Notes under the pieces: model-generated
What the model saw: the letters and a program-made list of their open reading frames with translations, nothing else
Database searches by the model: none
What the model was told of the DNA's origin: nothing
In this document: positions 8,307 through 14,920 of the stretch, piece after piece
Numbering within the stretch: position 1 is the first letter of the stretch
Layout of the letters: every line of letters begins with the position of its first letter
Source of the DNA: a virus
DNA: 26,155 nucleotides
Virus record (IMG/VR): IMGVR_UViG_3300025079_000023
Span: 1 to 26,155 of that record
Reading direction: 5' to 3' (one strand)
Translations under genes and position numbers: made by a program

Positions 8307-10061
8307 TTATACTTCAAGATCATTGACTGTGTATATATTTATTGGTTTTTCTTTCCCCTTAACTTTTATAGGTTTTAATGGTCTAAGTTCTATTTGAGTT
8401 TGTGATGCTGTATTTTCCGTAATTACTATATCTTCCCCGACTTCCTTACAACTACTCTCCATTCTAGCTGCAGTGTTTACAGAGTCTCCAATAGCGGTGT
8501 AATCGAAACGCGTATCACTGCCCATGTTGCCAATTACAGCGTCACCTGTATTTAATCCAACTCCGATCTCTATCCCAATATTTTCTTCTTTTATACGTTG
8601 TTGTATCTCTATAGCCGCAAGAACCGCCTTATGTGCGTGGTTTTCTAAATCTAACGGTGCATTAAATATAGCCATCATTGCATCACCTATATACTTATCT
8701 ACCATTCCTCCATGTTTTTGTACAACTTTTTGTTGAATAGTCAGTGCTTTGTTCATAATTATAGTAACTTCTTCTGGAGGCATACTTTCGCTCATAGCTG
8801 TGAATCCCCTTACATCCGTGAACAGAAAGGTACAGTACCTTTTTTCACCTCCTAATTTTAATAACTCAGGATTGTTTTGTAGTTGTTTTACTTGGCGAGG
8901 ATCTAAATAATGTTCAAATTGTTTTTTAATCTGTTGACGTAATTTAAATTGTGTACGATAGTTTATATAAAAAGCTGTTGTTCCTGTTAGGATTCCAGTT
9001 ATTAATGTCCATGTTACGTCTATTAATAACCCGTTTTTTATTAAATAAAGCCCAGAAAACGCAGTTAAGAAAGAAATAAGGGTAGCTAATACTATTCCAG
9101 AGGTTATTCCGAATACGTTTAAAACTAACCAGATTAAGCTTATAACCACAGAAAAGATAAGAAGCTCTACAGCTAAAGCATAATCAGGTACATATGGACT
9201 ATTTTCTATAAGAATACTTTCAGCTAATGCGGTTTGTATTTTATGAGGCTCAAGATAGCCAACTGGAGTACTTAACTGTGGCATAATTCCTTTAGCAGTA
9301 AACCCCACAAAAACAAACTTATTTTCTACGTCCATCTCTCGTAACGTAGTCTGTGGGGTATCTACCCAACTTACCCATTTTCTACCGTAAGAATCTACAG
9401 GAACAGAAGGTAAACCTTTTACTCTTATTTCTTCTAAACCATTTTCGTTTGTTTTAATAACATAGGTATCTGCTCCAGCTAATATTTTTAAAACTTCTGT
9501 TCCAAAAGCTGGCACGAATCCATCAGGAGTTCTTAATAACAAAGGTAATCTACGAATTAAAGAATCAACTTCAGGTCTGGCTACTGCAATTCCTTGTGAA
9601 GCATTTTGTTTTAAAATGTCTATGTTTTGTACTACTCCTTGAGCCTCTATCCCCCCGATATTTTCTCCTAAAATTACTGTGCCTGTGGTCGGTGGGTAAT
9701 TATCTGTATCGTTTTCATACATAGCTAACACACTAGGAGCAAAACCTAGTGCTTCCATAAATTCAAAATCCCCTCCGAATCTATCGGGTTGTGGAAAAGC
9801 AACAACCCAACCGACACCTATCGCACCTTTTCGTAATAAGTTAATTTGTATCTGTGCTAAAGTCTGTCTGGATAACGGGTATCCCCCCTCGTTTGTTATG
9901 TCTTCTTCTGTAATATTTAAAATTGTAAAATAACCAGAAGGTTGTTGTTTAGGAAGAAAAGCATCAAATGTTTTTAGTTTTAATACTTCTAACGGAGTTG
10001 TTTGAAACGCTAACGGAAGAAGTAAAACTATAAATAAAATTGTAAAAACTATTTTCTTCAT
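8307..10061 (-). CDS. CHASE2-domain class III adenylate cyclase (membrane sensor)
   Basis: 584 residues. It has an N-terminal signal-anchor (1-20), a CHASE2-like extracytoplasmic sensor (about 25-290, with the typical end FVFVGFTAKGIMPQLSTPVG), three transmembrane helices (about 296-318, 320-342, 346-366), then the linker FEHYLDPRQVKQL and the cyclase domain (about 405-580). The catalytic set looks complete: metal aspartates D416 (FLFTDVRGF) and D460 (KYIGDAMMAIF), substrate Lys K456, Thr T522 (DYTAIGD), and transition-state N529 and R533 (SVNTAARME). Lys/Thr is the class IIIb pattern that favours ATP. By family knowledge it should make cAMP in the cytoplasm in response to an envelope signal. 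It shares TGATG with the FecR gene, the usual bacterial partner. It is an unusual cargo for a phage operon. The identity is firm; the ligand is unknown. Confidence 0.95.
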   Translation of the reverse strand: MKKIVFTILFIVLLLPLAFQTTPLEVLKLKTFDAFLPKQQPSGYFTILNITEEDITNEGGYPLSRQTLAQIQINLLRKGAIGVGWVVAFPQPDRFGGDFEFMEALGFAPSVLAMYENDTDNYPPTTGTVILGENIGGIEAQGVVQNIDILKQNASQGIAVARPEVDSLIRRLPLLLRTPDGFVPAFGTEVLKILAGADTYVIKTNENGLEEIRVKGLPSVPVDSYGRKWVSWVDTPQTTLREMDVENKFVFVGFTAKGIMPQLSTPVGYLEPHKIQTALAESILIENSPYVPDYALAVELLIFSVVISLIWLVLNVFGITSGIVLATLISFLTAFSGLYLIKNGLLIDVTWTLITGILTGTTAFYINYRTQFKLRQQIKKQFEHYLDPRQVKQLQNNPELLKLGGEKRYCTFLFTDVRGFTAMSESMPPEEVTIIMNKALTIQQKVVQKHGGMVDKYIGDAMMAIFNAPLDLENHAHKAVLAAIEIQQRIKEENIGIEIGVGLNTGDAVIGNMGSDTRFDYTAIGDSVNTAARMESSCKEVGEDIVITENTASQTQIELRPLKPIKVKGKEKPINIYTVNDLEV

Positions 10062-11179
10062 CAGTTTCCTTGTTTTATGTTTATAGTATTTGAAGAACCA
10101 CCGTTAACTTTAATTATGTTTTCTACACCATTTTGTAACAGGACTAAGGTATAAGAACTTGATCCGTCAAGGTCTATTCGTACTGTTTCTCCTACACTTC
10201 TTCTTAAACTAATAAGTTGTCCTGTAATAATTGTTGTTATTTGGCTTACTTTGTCCTGACCTATTTGTGTACCTGTTATTTTTATTCCAGTCGCAATTTG
10301 ATTTAATTGATCTTCTTCAGCTCCTATGGCTAAAGCATCAAGTATATTAAGTAAGTCTTCAAGAAAGTTTACGTCAAGATAATTTATATCTAGTTCTGTA
10401 AATGTTAAATCAGCTTCGTTATCTAAAAAATCTTCTGCTAAAAAATCTACATCTAAATCATTAAAATCTAAATAATCTGCTGTAGTGCCTGTTTGTGATT
10501 CTTCTTCTATATTATCTTTTTCATTAGGAGAGTTTACTATCAACATGTTGTCGATAAACTCTAAACTTATGTCTAACGTCACGGGTTTAGAAGGGACTTG
10601 GTTATAGGTCATAGCTGTCGTGGCTTGATACGGTTGGTTCAACACAACTTGACCCATAGCTGTAGCTACAACTATCTCTCCACTAGATTCCCCGTACTCG
10701 TCGGGCAATAAAATAACTAAAGAAGCACCTGTTTCTGGAGTTGTTGTAATCGTAAAATCTGTGCCTCTAACAAACACATCAGCACTGGGAGTACTGATTT
10801 TTATATTCTTTTTATTATTAAATTTACCTGTTACGAATCTTGCTGTTCCACTAGCAAACCTAAGAGCCATTTCAGATTTTTTAGGATTAGGATCATAAAT
10901 ATATGTATCTATAACTAACTTACTATGATCCATAACGCGAACAATCGTATCGTCAGCAAACGTAATCGCGACTCGACCAGTTTCTGTTTTGACATTATCC
11001 ATTTGCTGGATAGGAAACGATAGTTCTGCGCCATACGGCTTGTCTCGTACAACCTGAGCATTGCCTTTTAGCTCACTGATACTTCCTATATCAACAGCTT
11101 GTGCCTGTGCCTTGGTCGTTTTGAACGACGCAGACAGTAGAAGTGCTAGTACCAGAGCTAAGTATTTTAAGCCAGTCAT
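10061..11179 (-). CDS. Secreted FecR-domain protein with curlin-like C-terminal repeats
   Basis: 372 residues. A signal peptide (MTGLKYLALVLALLLSASF..., probable cut after AQA near 26) is followed by a FecR domain at about 30-190: GNAQVVR, TETGRVAITFADDTIVRV, and the hallmark ISTPSADVFVRGTDFTI at 128-144. Residues about 235-282 are an acidic repeat of short YLDFNDLDVDFLAEDFLD-type units. The last 28 residues (LVLLQNGVENIIKVN... SSNTINIKQGN) look like curlin repeats. This FecR domain is not linked to a sigma factor or TonB receptor but to a CHASE2 cyclase, with which it is translationally coupled. Its first 89 bases overlap the curlin-like gene in another frame, so the signal peptide is written over that gene's end. 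It probably acts in the periplasm as a ligand-binding or cyclase-modulating partner. Confidence 0.9.
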   Translation of the reverse strand: MTGLKYLALVLALLLSASFKTTKAQAQAVDIGSISELKGNAQVVRDKPYGAELSFPIQQMDNVKTETGRVAITFADDTIVRVMDHSKLVIDTYIYDPNPKKSEMALRFASGTARFVTGKFNNKKNIKISTPSADVFVRGTDFTITTTPETGASLVILLPDEYGESSGEIVVATAMGQVVLNQPYQATTAMTYNQVPSKPVTLDISLEFIDNMLIVNSPNEKDNIEEESQTGTTADYLDFNDLDVDFLAEDFLDNEADLTFTELDINYLDVNFLEDLLNILDALAIGAEEDQLNQIATGIKITGTQIGQDKVSQITTIITGQLISLRRSVGETVRIDLDGSSSYTLVLLQNGVENIIKVNGGSSNTINIKQGN

Positions 11180-11804
11180 TATCTAATGTTGATGATTGTG
11201 TAATGTTAAATGTTCTATTAGCCCCGTCGTGGTCTAGGTAAAAGTAATTACCCGCATAACCAGTAGCTGTGTGTGTTAAAGCATTATCTGATCCGTCTAT
11301 GCTGACATAGTTTGTAGCAGCATCTACATTGATTGAAGATATAATTGTATTACTAGAACCATTAATAATCCAATCTAGGTCTAATGTACTGGCTAAAGCA
11401 GAAGTAGCTTGGTTTAAAGTAAATGTATTACTATTTCCAGTCACGTCCACATTAACATTTGATGAATCTGCTCCGTAAGTTGCTGTCTTATCGGTGTTCA
11501 TATTAAAAGTATTACTGTTGCCGTCAAATTCAAAAAGCCCTGTATATGAGTCTGAAACAATATCACCTAAAAACTTGTTTGTATCTCCGATCTGGTTTAT
11601 GTCTAAAGTAAGCGCTGTCCCTACTAAATTTAAATCAGTCATAGAACCTGCTGCTGCAGTGGCTCCTCCGATAATATTACCAGAACCTAATTGTTCTAAA
11701 TCTATATTAGAATTAGATGCTCCTGAACTTTGATCAATAAATATTTCGTTATCTGCTCCGTAAATAGGTGCACAAAATATAAGTATAAATAGATATTTTT
11801 TCAT
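11091..11804 (-). CDS. Secreted curlin-like repeat protein
   Basis: The start is the ATG at 11804 (MKKYLFILIF...), because GGAGG lies 8 bases upstream and ATGA overlaps the csgG stop; a TTG in the same frame 15 bases upstream is less likely. It has 237 residues with a signal peptide cut near G16/A17. The mature protein is Asn/Ser/Thr/Asp/Gly-rich. It has two good curlin-type Q-x-G-x2-N motifs (EQLGSGN 37-43; NQIGDTN 70-76), then degenerate beta repeats with G-N/S/D-S-N-T-F/I (DGNSNTFNM, TGNSNTFTL, NGSSNTII, DGSDNAL, DGANRTFNITQ). There are two Cys at the end (C225, C237), which curlins lack. Position directly after csgF-csgG makes it the obvious export substrate. It could be an amyloid subunit, a nucleator (CsgB-like) or a non-amyloid beta-solenoid. 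Confidence 0.75.
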   Translation of the reverse strand: MKKYLFILIFCAPIYGADNEIFIDQSSGASNSNIDLEQLGSGNIIGGATAAAGSMTDLNLVGTALTLDINQIGDTNKFLGDIVSDSYTGLFEFDGNSNTFNMNTDKTATYGADSSNVNVDVTGNSNTFTLNQATSALASTLDLDWIINGSSNTIISSINVDAATNYVSIDGSDNALTHTATGYAGNYFYLDHDGANRTFNITQSSTLDNDWLKILSSGTSTSTVCVVQNDQGTGTSC

Positions 11805-12601
11805 TGTATTAACCTCCAATAATTTTTATCTAAACCCTCTTTAATTGTTTCTAACACAGCTGTTTCGATAGCTATTTGTAAAGCTACGCTCATCGGCTCG
11901 TTCCTAACATTTCCCCCTTCTATCTCTATAAGCTCTGTTCCCTGACTTATAAATCTAAAAACATCACTATCTAAAGAAGCTGATAAAACAGTTTTAGTAA
12001 CCAACACTTCAGTAAGGACTCTGCCCGTACTTACTGAGACCGTTCGTAAACTAATAGTAATTATATCTTCTCTATATTGTTTAGAAAAACCTATTCCTAA
12101 ATTTCTAGCCCCTGCTCCTCCAGAACTTATATTTGCTTGATACGATAACACTCCACCTGTCATAATCATATCGCCAAATTTGAGGGGTAAGAGTTTTTGT
12201 TTTTCGTCAAACGTTTCTCGAGTTGAACGAATTAGTTGTCTTTCTTTACTAACTGATTCAAGAGCGACTCGTTCGACTACTTCAAAAAACCCTGAGTGTT
12301 TAAGTGCTCGTATAAGATATGCATGTGGTGCTTGTGTAATTGCTGTAGCAAAAGTTGCATATTTAGCGTTCGATCTACGTTGCCCTGTTTGATCTTTGAA
12401 ATCATTAGCATAAACGGAAATAACTGGTTTCCTAGAAGGCTCTTCGACATCCGCTAAAGCAGTGTATAGTTTCTCAATCGAAGCAGGTTGTATATGCTTG
12501 ATCGGTGGTAAATTATTTTCTAGCGGATCAATCATCAAAGCACAACTAGAAAGTAAAACCACCAATAGGTACGATAACTTCTGTTGTATTGCCGTCTTCA
12601 T
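11801..12601 (-). CDS. csgG: CsgG-like outer-membrane lipoprotein secretion channel
   Basis: 266 residues from ATG 12601. The lipobox is L-S-S-C with the acylated Cys at 20. The CsgG signature is extensive: ISVYANDFKDQTGQ (61-74), FATAITQAPHAYLIRAL, FFEVVER, KERQLIR, the gating/plug-type stretch GDMIMTGGVLSYQANI followed by SSGGAGARNLGIG, LRTVSVSTGRVL, KTVLS, VFRFI, NEPMSVALQIAIETAV. E. coli CsgG forms a nonameric outer-membrane pore for curli subunits; this protein is slightly shorter. The constriction Phe (F84, equivalent to F56) is kept, while the preceding Asn of E. coli is Thr. An in-frame ATG further upstream (12640) would destroy the signal peptide. The first 56 bases overlap csgF in another frame. 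Identity is near certain; substrate is inferred. Confidence 0.95.
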   Translation of the reverse strand: MKTAIQQKLSYLLVVLLSSCALMIDPLENNLPPIKHIQPASIEKLYTALADVEEPSRKPVISVYANDFKDQTGQRRSNAKYATFATAITQAPHAYLIRALKHSGFFEVVERVALESVSKERQLIRSTRETFDEKQKLLPLKFGDMIMTGGVLSYQANISSGGAGARNLGIGFSKQYREDIITISLRTVSVSTGRVLTEVLVTKTVLSASLDSDVFRFISQGTELIEIEGGNVRNEPMSVALQIAIETAVLETIKEGLDKNYWRLIQ

Positions 12602-13013
12602 CAGTGATTGTAACTCTAACCTCCTCTTCCGTAATCTCATAATCTATCGTGTTTCCATCAAGTTCCATAGATCCACTTTTGTTTGTATCTTCTCCAAACA
12701 ATGCAGCTTCTACTTGCCTAGCAATGTTTGCATAAATTCGTGAAGTAAGGTTGCGCATAAACCTAGCTTCCACTGTGTTATTTTCTTCTCTTTCTATTTC
12801 GTCTTTAAGAGCCTGTATTTCTTCTTCTATAGCTTGTTTGCGATTAGCTTCTTGGTTTTCTATAGTTAAATAATGACTAGAAGTTCCTTCTCCGTTAAAA
12901 GAAGGACTTTTAAACTGATGCACCATTTCATCAGCCTGTACTTGTTGTAGAACTACTACAAGTAATACTATAGATAAACCTATTATTGCAAAAAGATTAT
13001 CATGTTTGTTCAT
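12546..13013 (-). CDS. csgF: CsgF-like curli assembly factor
   Basis: 155 residues from ATG 13013; an in-frame TTG directly before it is less likely. The signal peptide or anchor is residues 1-28 (IIGLSIVLLVVVLQQVQA). The mature N-terminus MVHQFKSPSFNGEGTSSHYL matches the CsgF segment F-x-N-P-x-FGG-N, the part that inserts into the CsgG pore. A charged helix follows (QAIEEEIQALKDEIEREENN), then ARFMRNLTSRIYANIARQ, equivalent to the QAIQSQIL region. The C-terminal beta part (GSMELDGNTIDYEITEEEVR, VTITDEDGNTTEVIV) parallels E. coli GRMVTNDYIVDI...LNVTDRKTG. It is longer and much more acidic than E. coli CsgF. The start shares TGATG with the preceding membrane-protein gene, tying it to the phage operon. 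Confidence 0.88.
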   Translation of the reverse strand: MNKHDNLFAIIGLSIVLLVVVLQQVQADEMVHQFKSPSFNGEGTSSHYLTIENQEANRKQAIEEEIQALKDEIEREENNTVEARFMRNLTSRIYANIARQVEAALFGEDTNKSGSMELDGNTIDYEITEEEVRVTITDEDGNTTEVIVPIGGFTF

Positions 13014-13363
13014 CAATCTTTACGTTGGTCGTCTCTATCCGCTTTAGCGATTTTATCTATGTCTATAAGATTAGGAACTCCTAGGATTGTTTTGATCATA
13101 GTATCTTGCCTAATAATTTCATTATCTAGAGAACGTATTCTGTCAATCAATGCTACTAAAATACCATGTTGTGAATCTAGTTTGCCCCCTAGCCTTTCTT
13201 CCATTGCTGCTATTTGTACTGCAACTTTTTCATCTAAGACATCTAGCTTTGTTTCCATGCCATCAATAATTCTATTGATAAGTTTCCATATAAAGAAACC
13301 TAAACCCAATGCCGCTGCAATAGGAAAACCAACTTCGTTTATAAATGTTACTGCTTGATCCAT
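13013..13363 (-). CDS. Small membrane protein with coiled coil, holin-like
   Basis: 116 residues. One N-terminal transmembrane helix (about 9-28, VGFPIAAALGLGFFIWKLIN) is followed by a long heptad-like helix (GMETKLDVLDEKVAVQIAAMEERL) and a charged tail. TM-plus-coiled-coil proteins of this size beside an endolysin and holin are often second holins or antiholins (BhlA/XhlA style), or phage inner-membrane accessory proteins. It shares TAATG with the holin gene upstream and TGATG with csgF downstream. No residue-level match allows a firm name. Confidence 0.75.
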   Translation of the reverse strand: MDQAVTFINEVGFPIAAALGLGFFIWKLINRIIDGMETKLDVLDEKVAVQIAAMEERLGGKLDSQHGILVALIDRIRSLDNEIIRQDTMIKTILGVPNLIDIDKIAKADRDDQRKD

Positions 13364-13839
13364 TAGTCTTGTTTCTGAGACGCTCCAAAATAAAAACTTA
13401 TAATCGCAGAAGCTAAACCACCGAGGTAGCCTAGAACAAGGTTTATCAATGCCTCTGAGTTTTGCTCAGGAGGCTGGATGGTGACTAAAAATATGTAACC
13501 CATAAAACCGCCTACAACAACAATACCCATGATTCTGGCTGTCCAATCTTTAGAAAACTTACCTCTTGCGTCTTGTATATCTGCTGTTTCTAATTTAAAA
13601 ACATCTACCTTGAGTTCTTTCATTTGAATTTCAAATGCTTGTTCTGCTTTTTTAAGTTCAAGAAGTTGTTCGGGAGTAGCTTCTTGTATCGCTTTATCAA
13701 TCGCTTTGGGAGTATTAGGAACACCTAATACTTCTGAAATCATTTTAGCCGCCATACCGCCCATTGGACCACCTAGTGCAGTGCCTAAGGTAGGAGCTAC
13801 TGCTCCGACCACACTTTTTAATATTCCACCTATCTTCAT
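13363..13839 (-). CDS. Putative 3TM-type holin (gene-transfer-agent holin-like)
   Basis: 158 residues; Shine-Dalgarno AGGAG 7 bases before the ATG. The N-terminus is an Ala/Gly/Met-rich amphipathic or membrane segment (SVVGAVAPTLGTALGGPMGG). A charged helix follows (PEQLLELKKAEQAFEIQMKE), then ETADIQDARGKFSKDWTARI, and two strong transmembrane helices (about 104-120 MGIVVVGGFMGYIFLV; 133-152 LVLGYLGGLASAIISFYFG). This order, including the DIQDAR...DW stretch before the helices, is that of the 3TM holin family first described in gene transfer agents. Its role would be to open the inner membrane for the lysozyme encoded upstream at 14921-15364. Identification is from remembered family features. 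Confidence 0.8.
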   Translation of the reverse strand: MKIGGILKSVVGAVAPTLGTALGGPMGGMAAKMISEVLGVPNTPKAIDKAIQEATPEQLLELKKAEQAFEIQMKELKVDVFKLETADIQDARGKFSKDWTARIMGIVVVGGFMGYIFLVTIQPPEQNSEALINLVLGYLGGLASAIISFYFGASQKQD

Positions 13840-13847
13840 AACATCTC

Positions 13848-14264
13848 CTAAGGATTAAATTTACCTAACTCAATTAATTTATTTCTATTAACTAAATGTT
13901 CTTCTTCTACGTCGCTTTTAGATTGTCCAAAATAAGCAACAGCTAGGTAACTTTCTATCATTTTTTTATTTATATTAACTCCGTCAACTACAACGTTTCC
14001 TAAAACTCTTCCATACTTACCTCTTGAATCTTTTACTTCAGTTTGAATAACAACTTTAGCACCTTCTTCAATAGCTTTTTTTAAGAAAGCCCCAGCCATT
14101 TTTCCTCTAGCCTTCTCATCCAGGTCACGAGTACGTGACTCGGGAGTATCAATACCATATAGCCTAACACGAGACTTATACAAAATATCAAACCCAAGAT
14201 CCAACACAACGTCGATAGTATCTCCATCAACCACTCTTTCAACTGTGCAACTATATTCATACAT
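13848..14264 (-). CDS. Thermonuclease-like (SNase) nuclease
   Basis: 138 residues. The staphylococcal nuclease fold is shown by RVVDGDTIDVVLDLGF (10-25), RVRLYGIDTPESR (33-45), and GKYGRVLGNVVVDGVNINKKMIE. The Ca-binding Asp pair (D14 in VDGDT region and D40 in GIDTPE), the Arg of RVRLYG and the Glu of TPE correspond to the enzyme's active residues; the second Arg is in GKYGR. No signal peptide is visible, so it acts in the cytoplasm or virion. It may degrade host DNA, although such genes are usually unassigned in phages. It lies between the basic proteins and the holin. Confidence 0.9.
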   Translation of the reverse strand: MYEYSCTVERVVDGDTIDVVLDLGFDILYKSRVRLYGIDTPESRTRDLDEKARGKMAGAFLKKAIEEGAKVVIQTEVKDSRGKYGRVLGNVVVDGVNINKKMIESYLAVAYFGQSKSDVEEEHLVNRNKLIELGKFNP

Positions 14265-14265
14265 A

Positions 14266-14565
14266 TTAACATTTCCATCTCTTTCTTGCTTGTCTCAACC
14301 TAGAATTAGGATTTTTAGCGGCTTTAGGAAACTTTTTCATTTGTCCTGCTGACCTTGCGCAATAAGATTTTCTTCTTTTTGCTGCTTTACTGCCTTTTTT
14401 TACTGTTCCTGTTACAGCGGTTTGAAGTTTAGATCCAGGATTTTTCTTCCTATAGGCTTTTACACCCTCAGCCGTCATTCCCGCGCCCGATTTAGTCTTG
14501 CGATAGTTAGCCCCTTTTCCGCTCGTAGTGCGTCGTATAGGTTTTTCCTTACGCTTAGTAGCCAT
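14266..14565 (-). CDS. Small, very basic conserved phage protein (99 aa)
   Basis: 99 residues with very many Lys/Arg. The segment YRKTKSGAGMTAEGVKAYRK, then NPGSKLQTAVTG, RRKSYCARSAGQMKKFPKAA and RLRQARKRWKC is one I recognise from many phage, and some giant-virus, genomes as a conserved protein of unknown function (a DUF; I recall DUF6321, unverified). The charge suggests nucleic-acid binding. It begins on the TAATG shared with the 60-residue basic gene. Three Cys/Trp positions at the end (C69, W97, C99) are conserved in the pattern I recall. Confidence 0.85.
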   Translation of the reverse strand: MATKRKEKPIRRTTSGKGANYRKTKSGAGMTAEGVKAYRKKNPGSKLQTAVTGTVKKGSKAAKRRKSYCARSAGQMKKFPKAAKNPNSRLRQARKRWKC

Positions 14566-14747
14566 TATTTCTTTTTAGGTTTTTTAGCTGTTTTAGCAGA
14601 ACGTTTAAAATCTGCGGCGGTAGGCGCTCCTTTAGCTCCTTTTTTACGCGGTTTTCTGCCCTCTGCTTTCTTTTTATTAATATAGTAATAAAGACCTCTT
14701 TTAGCTGTTCTACCGTCTTTAGTTTTATGTGTTTTTTTACTTGGCAT
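14565..14747 (-). CDS. Small basic protein with KRGLYYYINKKKAEG motif
   Basis: 60 residues, about 40 percent Lys/Arg. The motif RGLYYYINKKKAEGRKPRKK followed by GAKGAPTAADFKRSAK is shared with small proteins of T4-like and marine phages and some giant viruses (I recall DUF5872, unverified). The function is unknown; DNA or RNA binding is plausible from charge. It shares TAATG with both neighbours, so the three basic proteins are translated as a coupled block. Confidence 0.8.
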   Translation of the reverse strand: MPSKKTHKTKDGRTAKRGLYYYINKKKAEGRKPRKKGAKGAPTAADFKRSAKTAKKPKKK

Positions 14748-14920
14748 TATTTTTTCCCTTTTGCTTTTTTCTTAGCTGTTGCACTTAGGTCTTTGAAGTG
14801 AAATAATCTTTCACTTGTTTTGCCGTGAGATTTACCTGAATGTAAAGTTCCGTTAGGCATTTTATGAGTACCACCTTTATGGGGTCTCCCATCTCTTTTG
14901 TAATGTGTTACACCTTTCAT
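14747..14920 (-). CDS. Small basic His-rich protein (57 aa)
   Basis: Read by eye: ATG at 14920 with AGGAG 5 bases upstream, stop TAA at 14747-14749 inside a TAATG junction. The protein begins MKGVTHYKRDGRPHKGGTHK, continues MPNGTLHSGKSHGKTSERLF, and ends in a Lys-rich tail (ATAKKKAKGKK). Seven His plus many Lys make it strongly basic. The segment GGTHKMPNGTLHSGKSH recalls small phage proteins of unknown function. It fills exactly the space between the lysozyme and the next basic gene, which supports it being real. Confidence 0.8.
   Translation of the reverse strand: MKGVTHYKRDGRPHKGGTHKMPNGTLHSGKSHGKTSERLFHFKDLSATAKKKAKGKK

Noticed and set aside
12602-12640. Upstream in-frame ATG of csgG with an AGGAGG nearby
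   Set aside because: It would put an Arg-rich segment before the signal peptide. The AGGAGG is downstream of that ATG and about 18 bases before the chosen start, so it decides neither.
14081-14278. 65-residue minus-strand ORF overlapping the nuclease
   Set aside because: It lies within the SNase gene in another frame, and the SNase motifs clearly identify the true frame.
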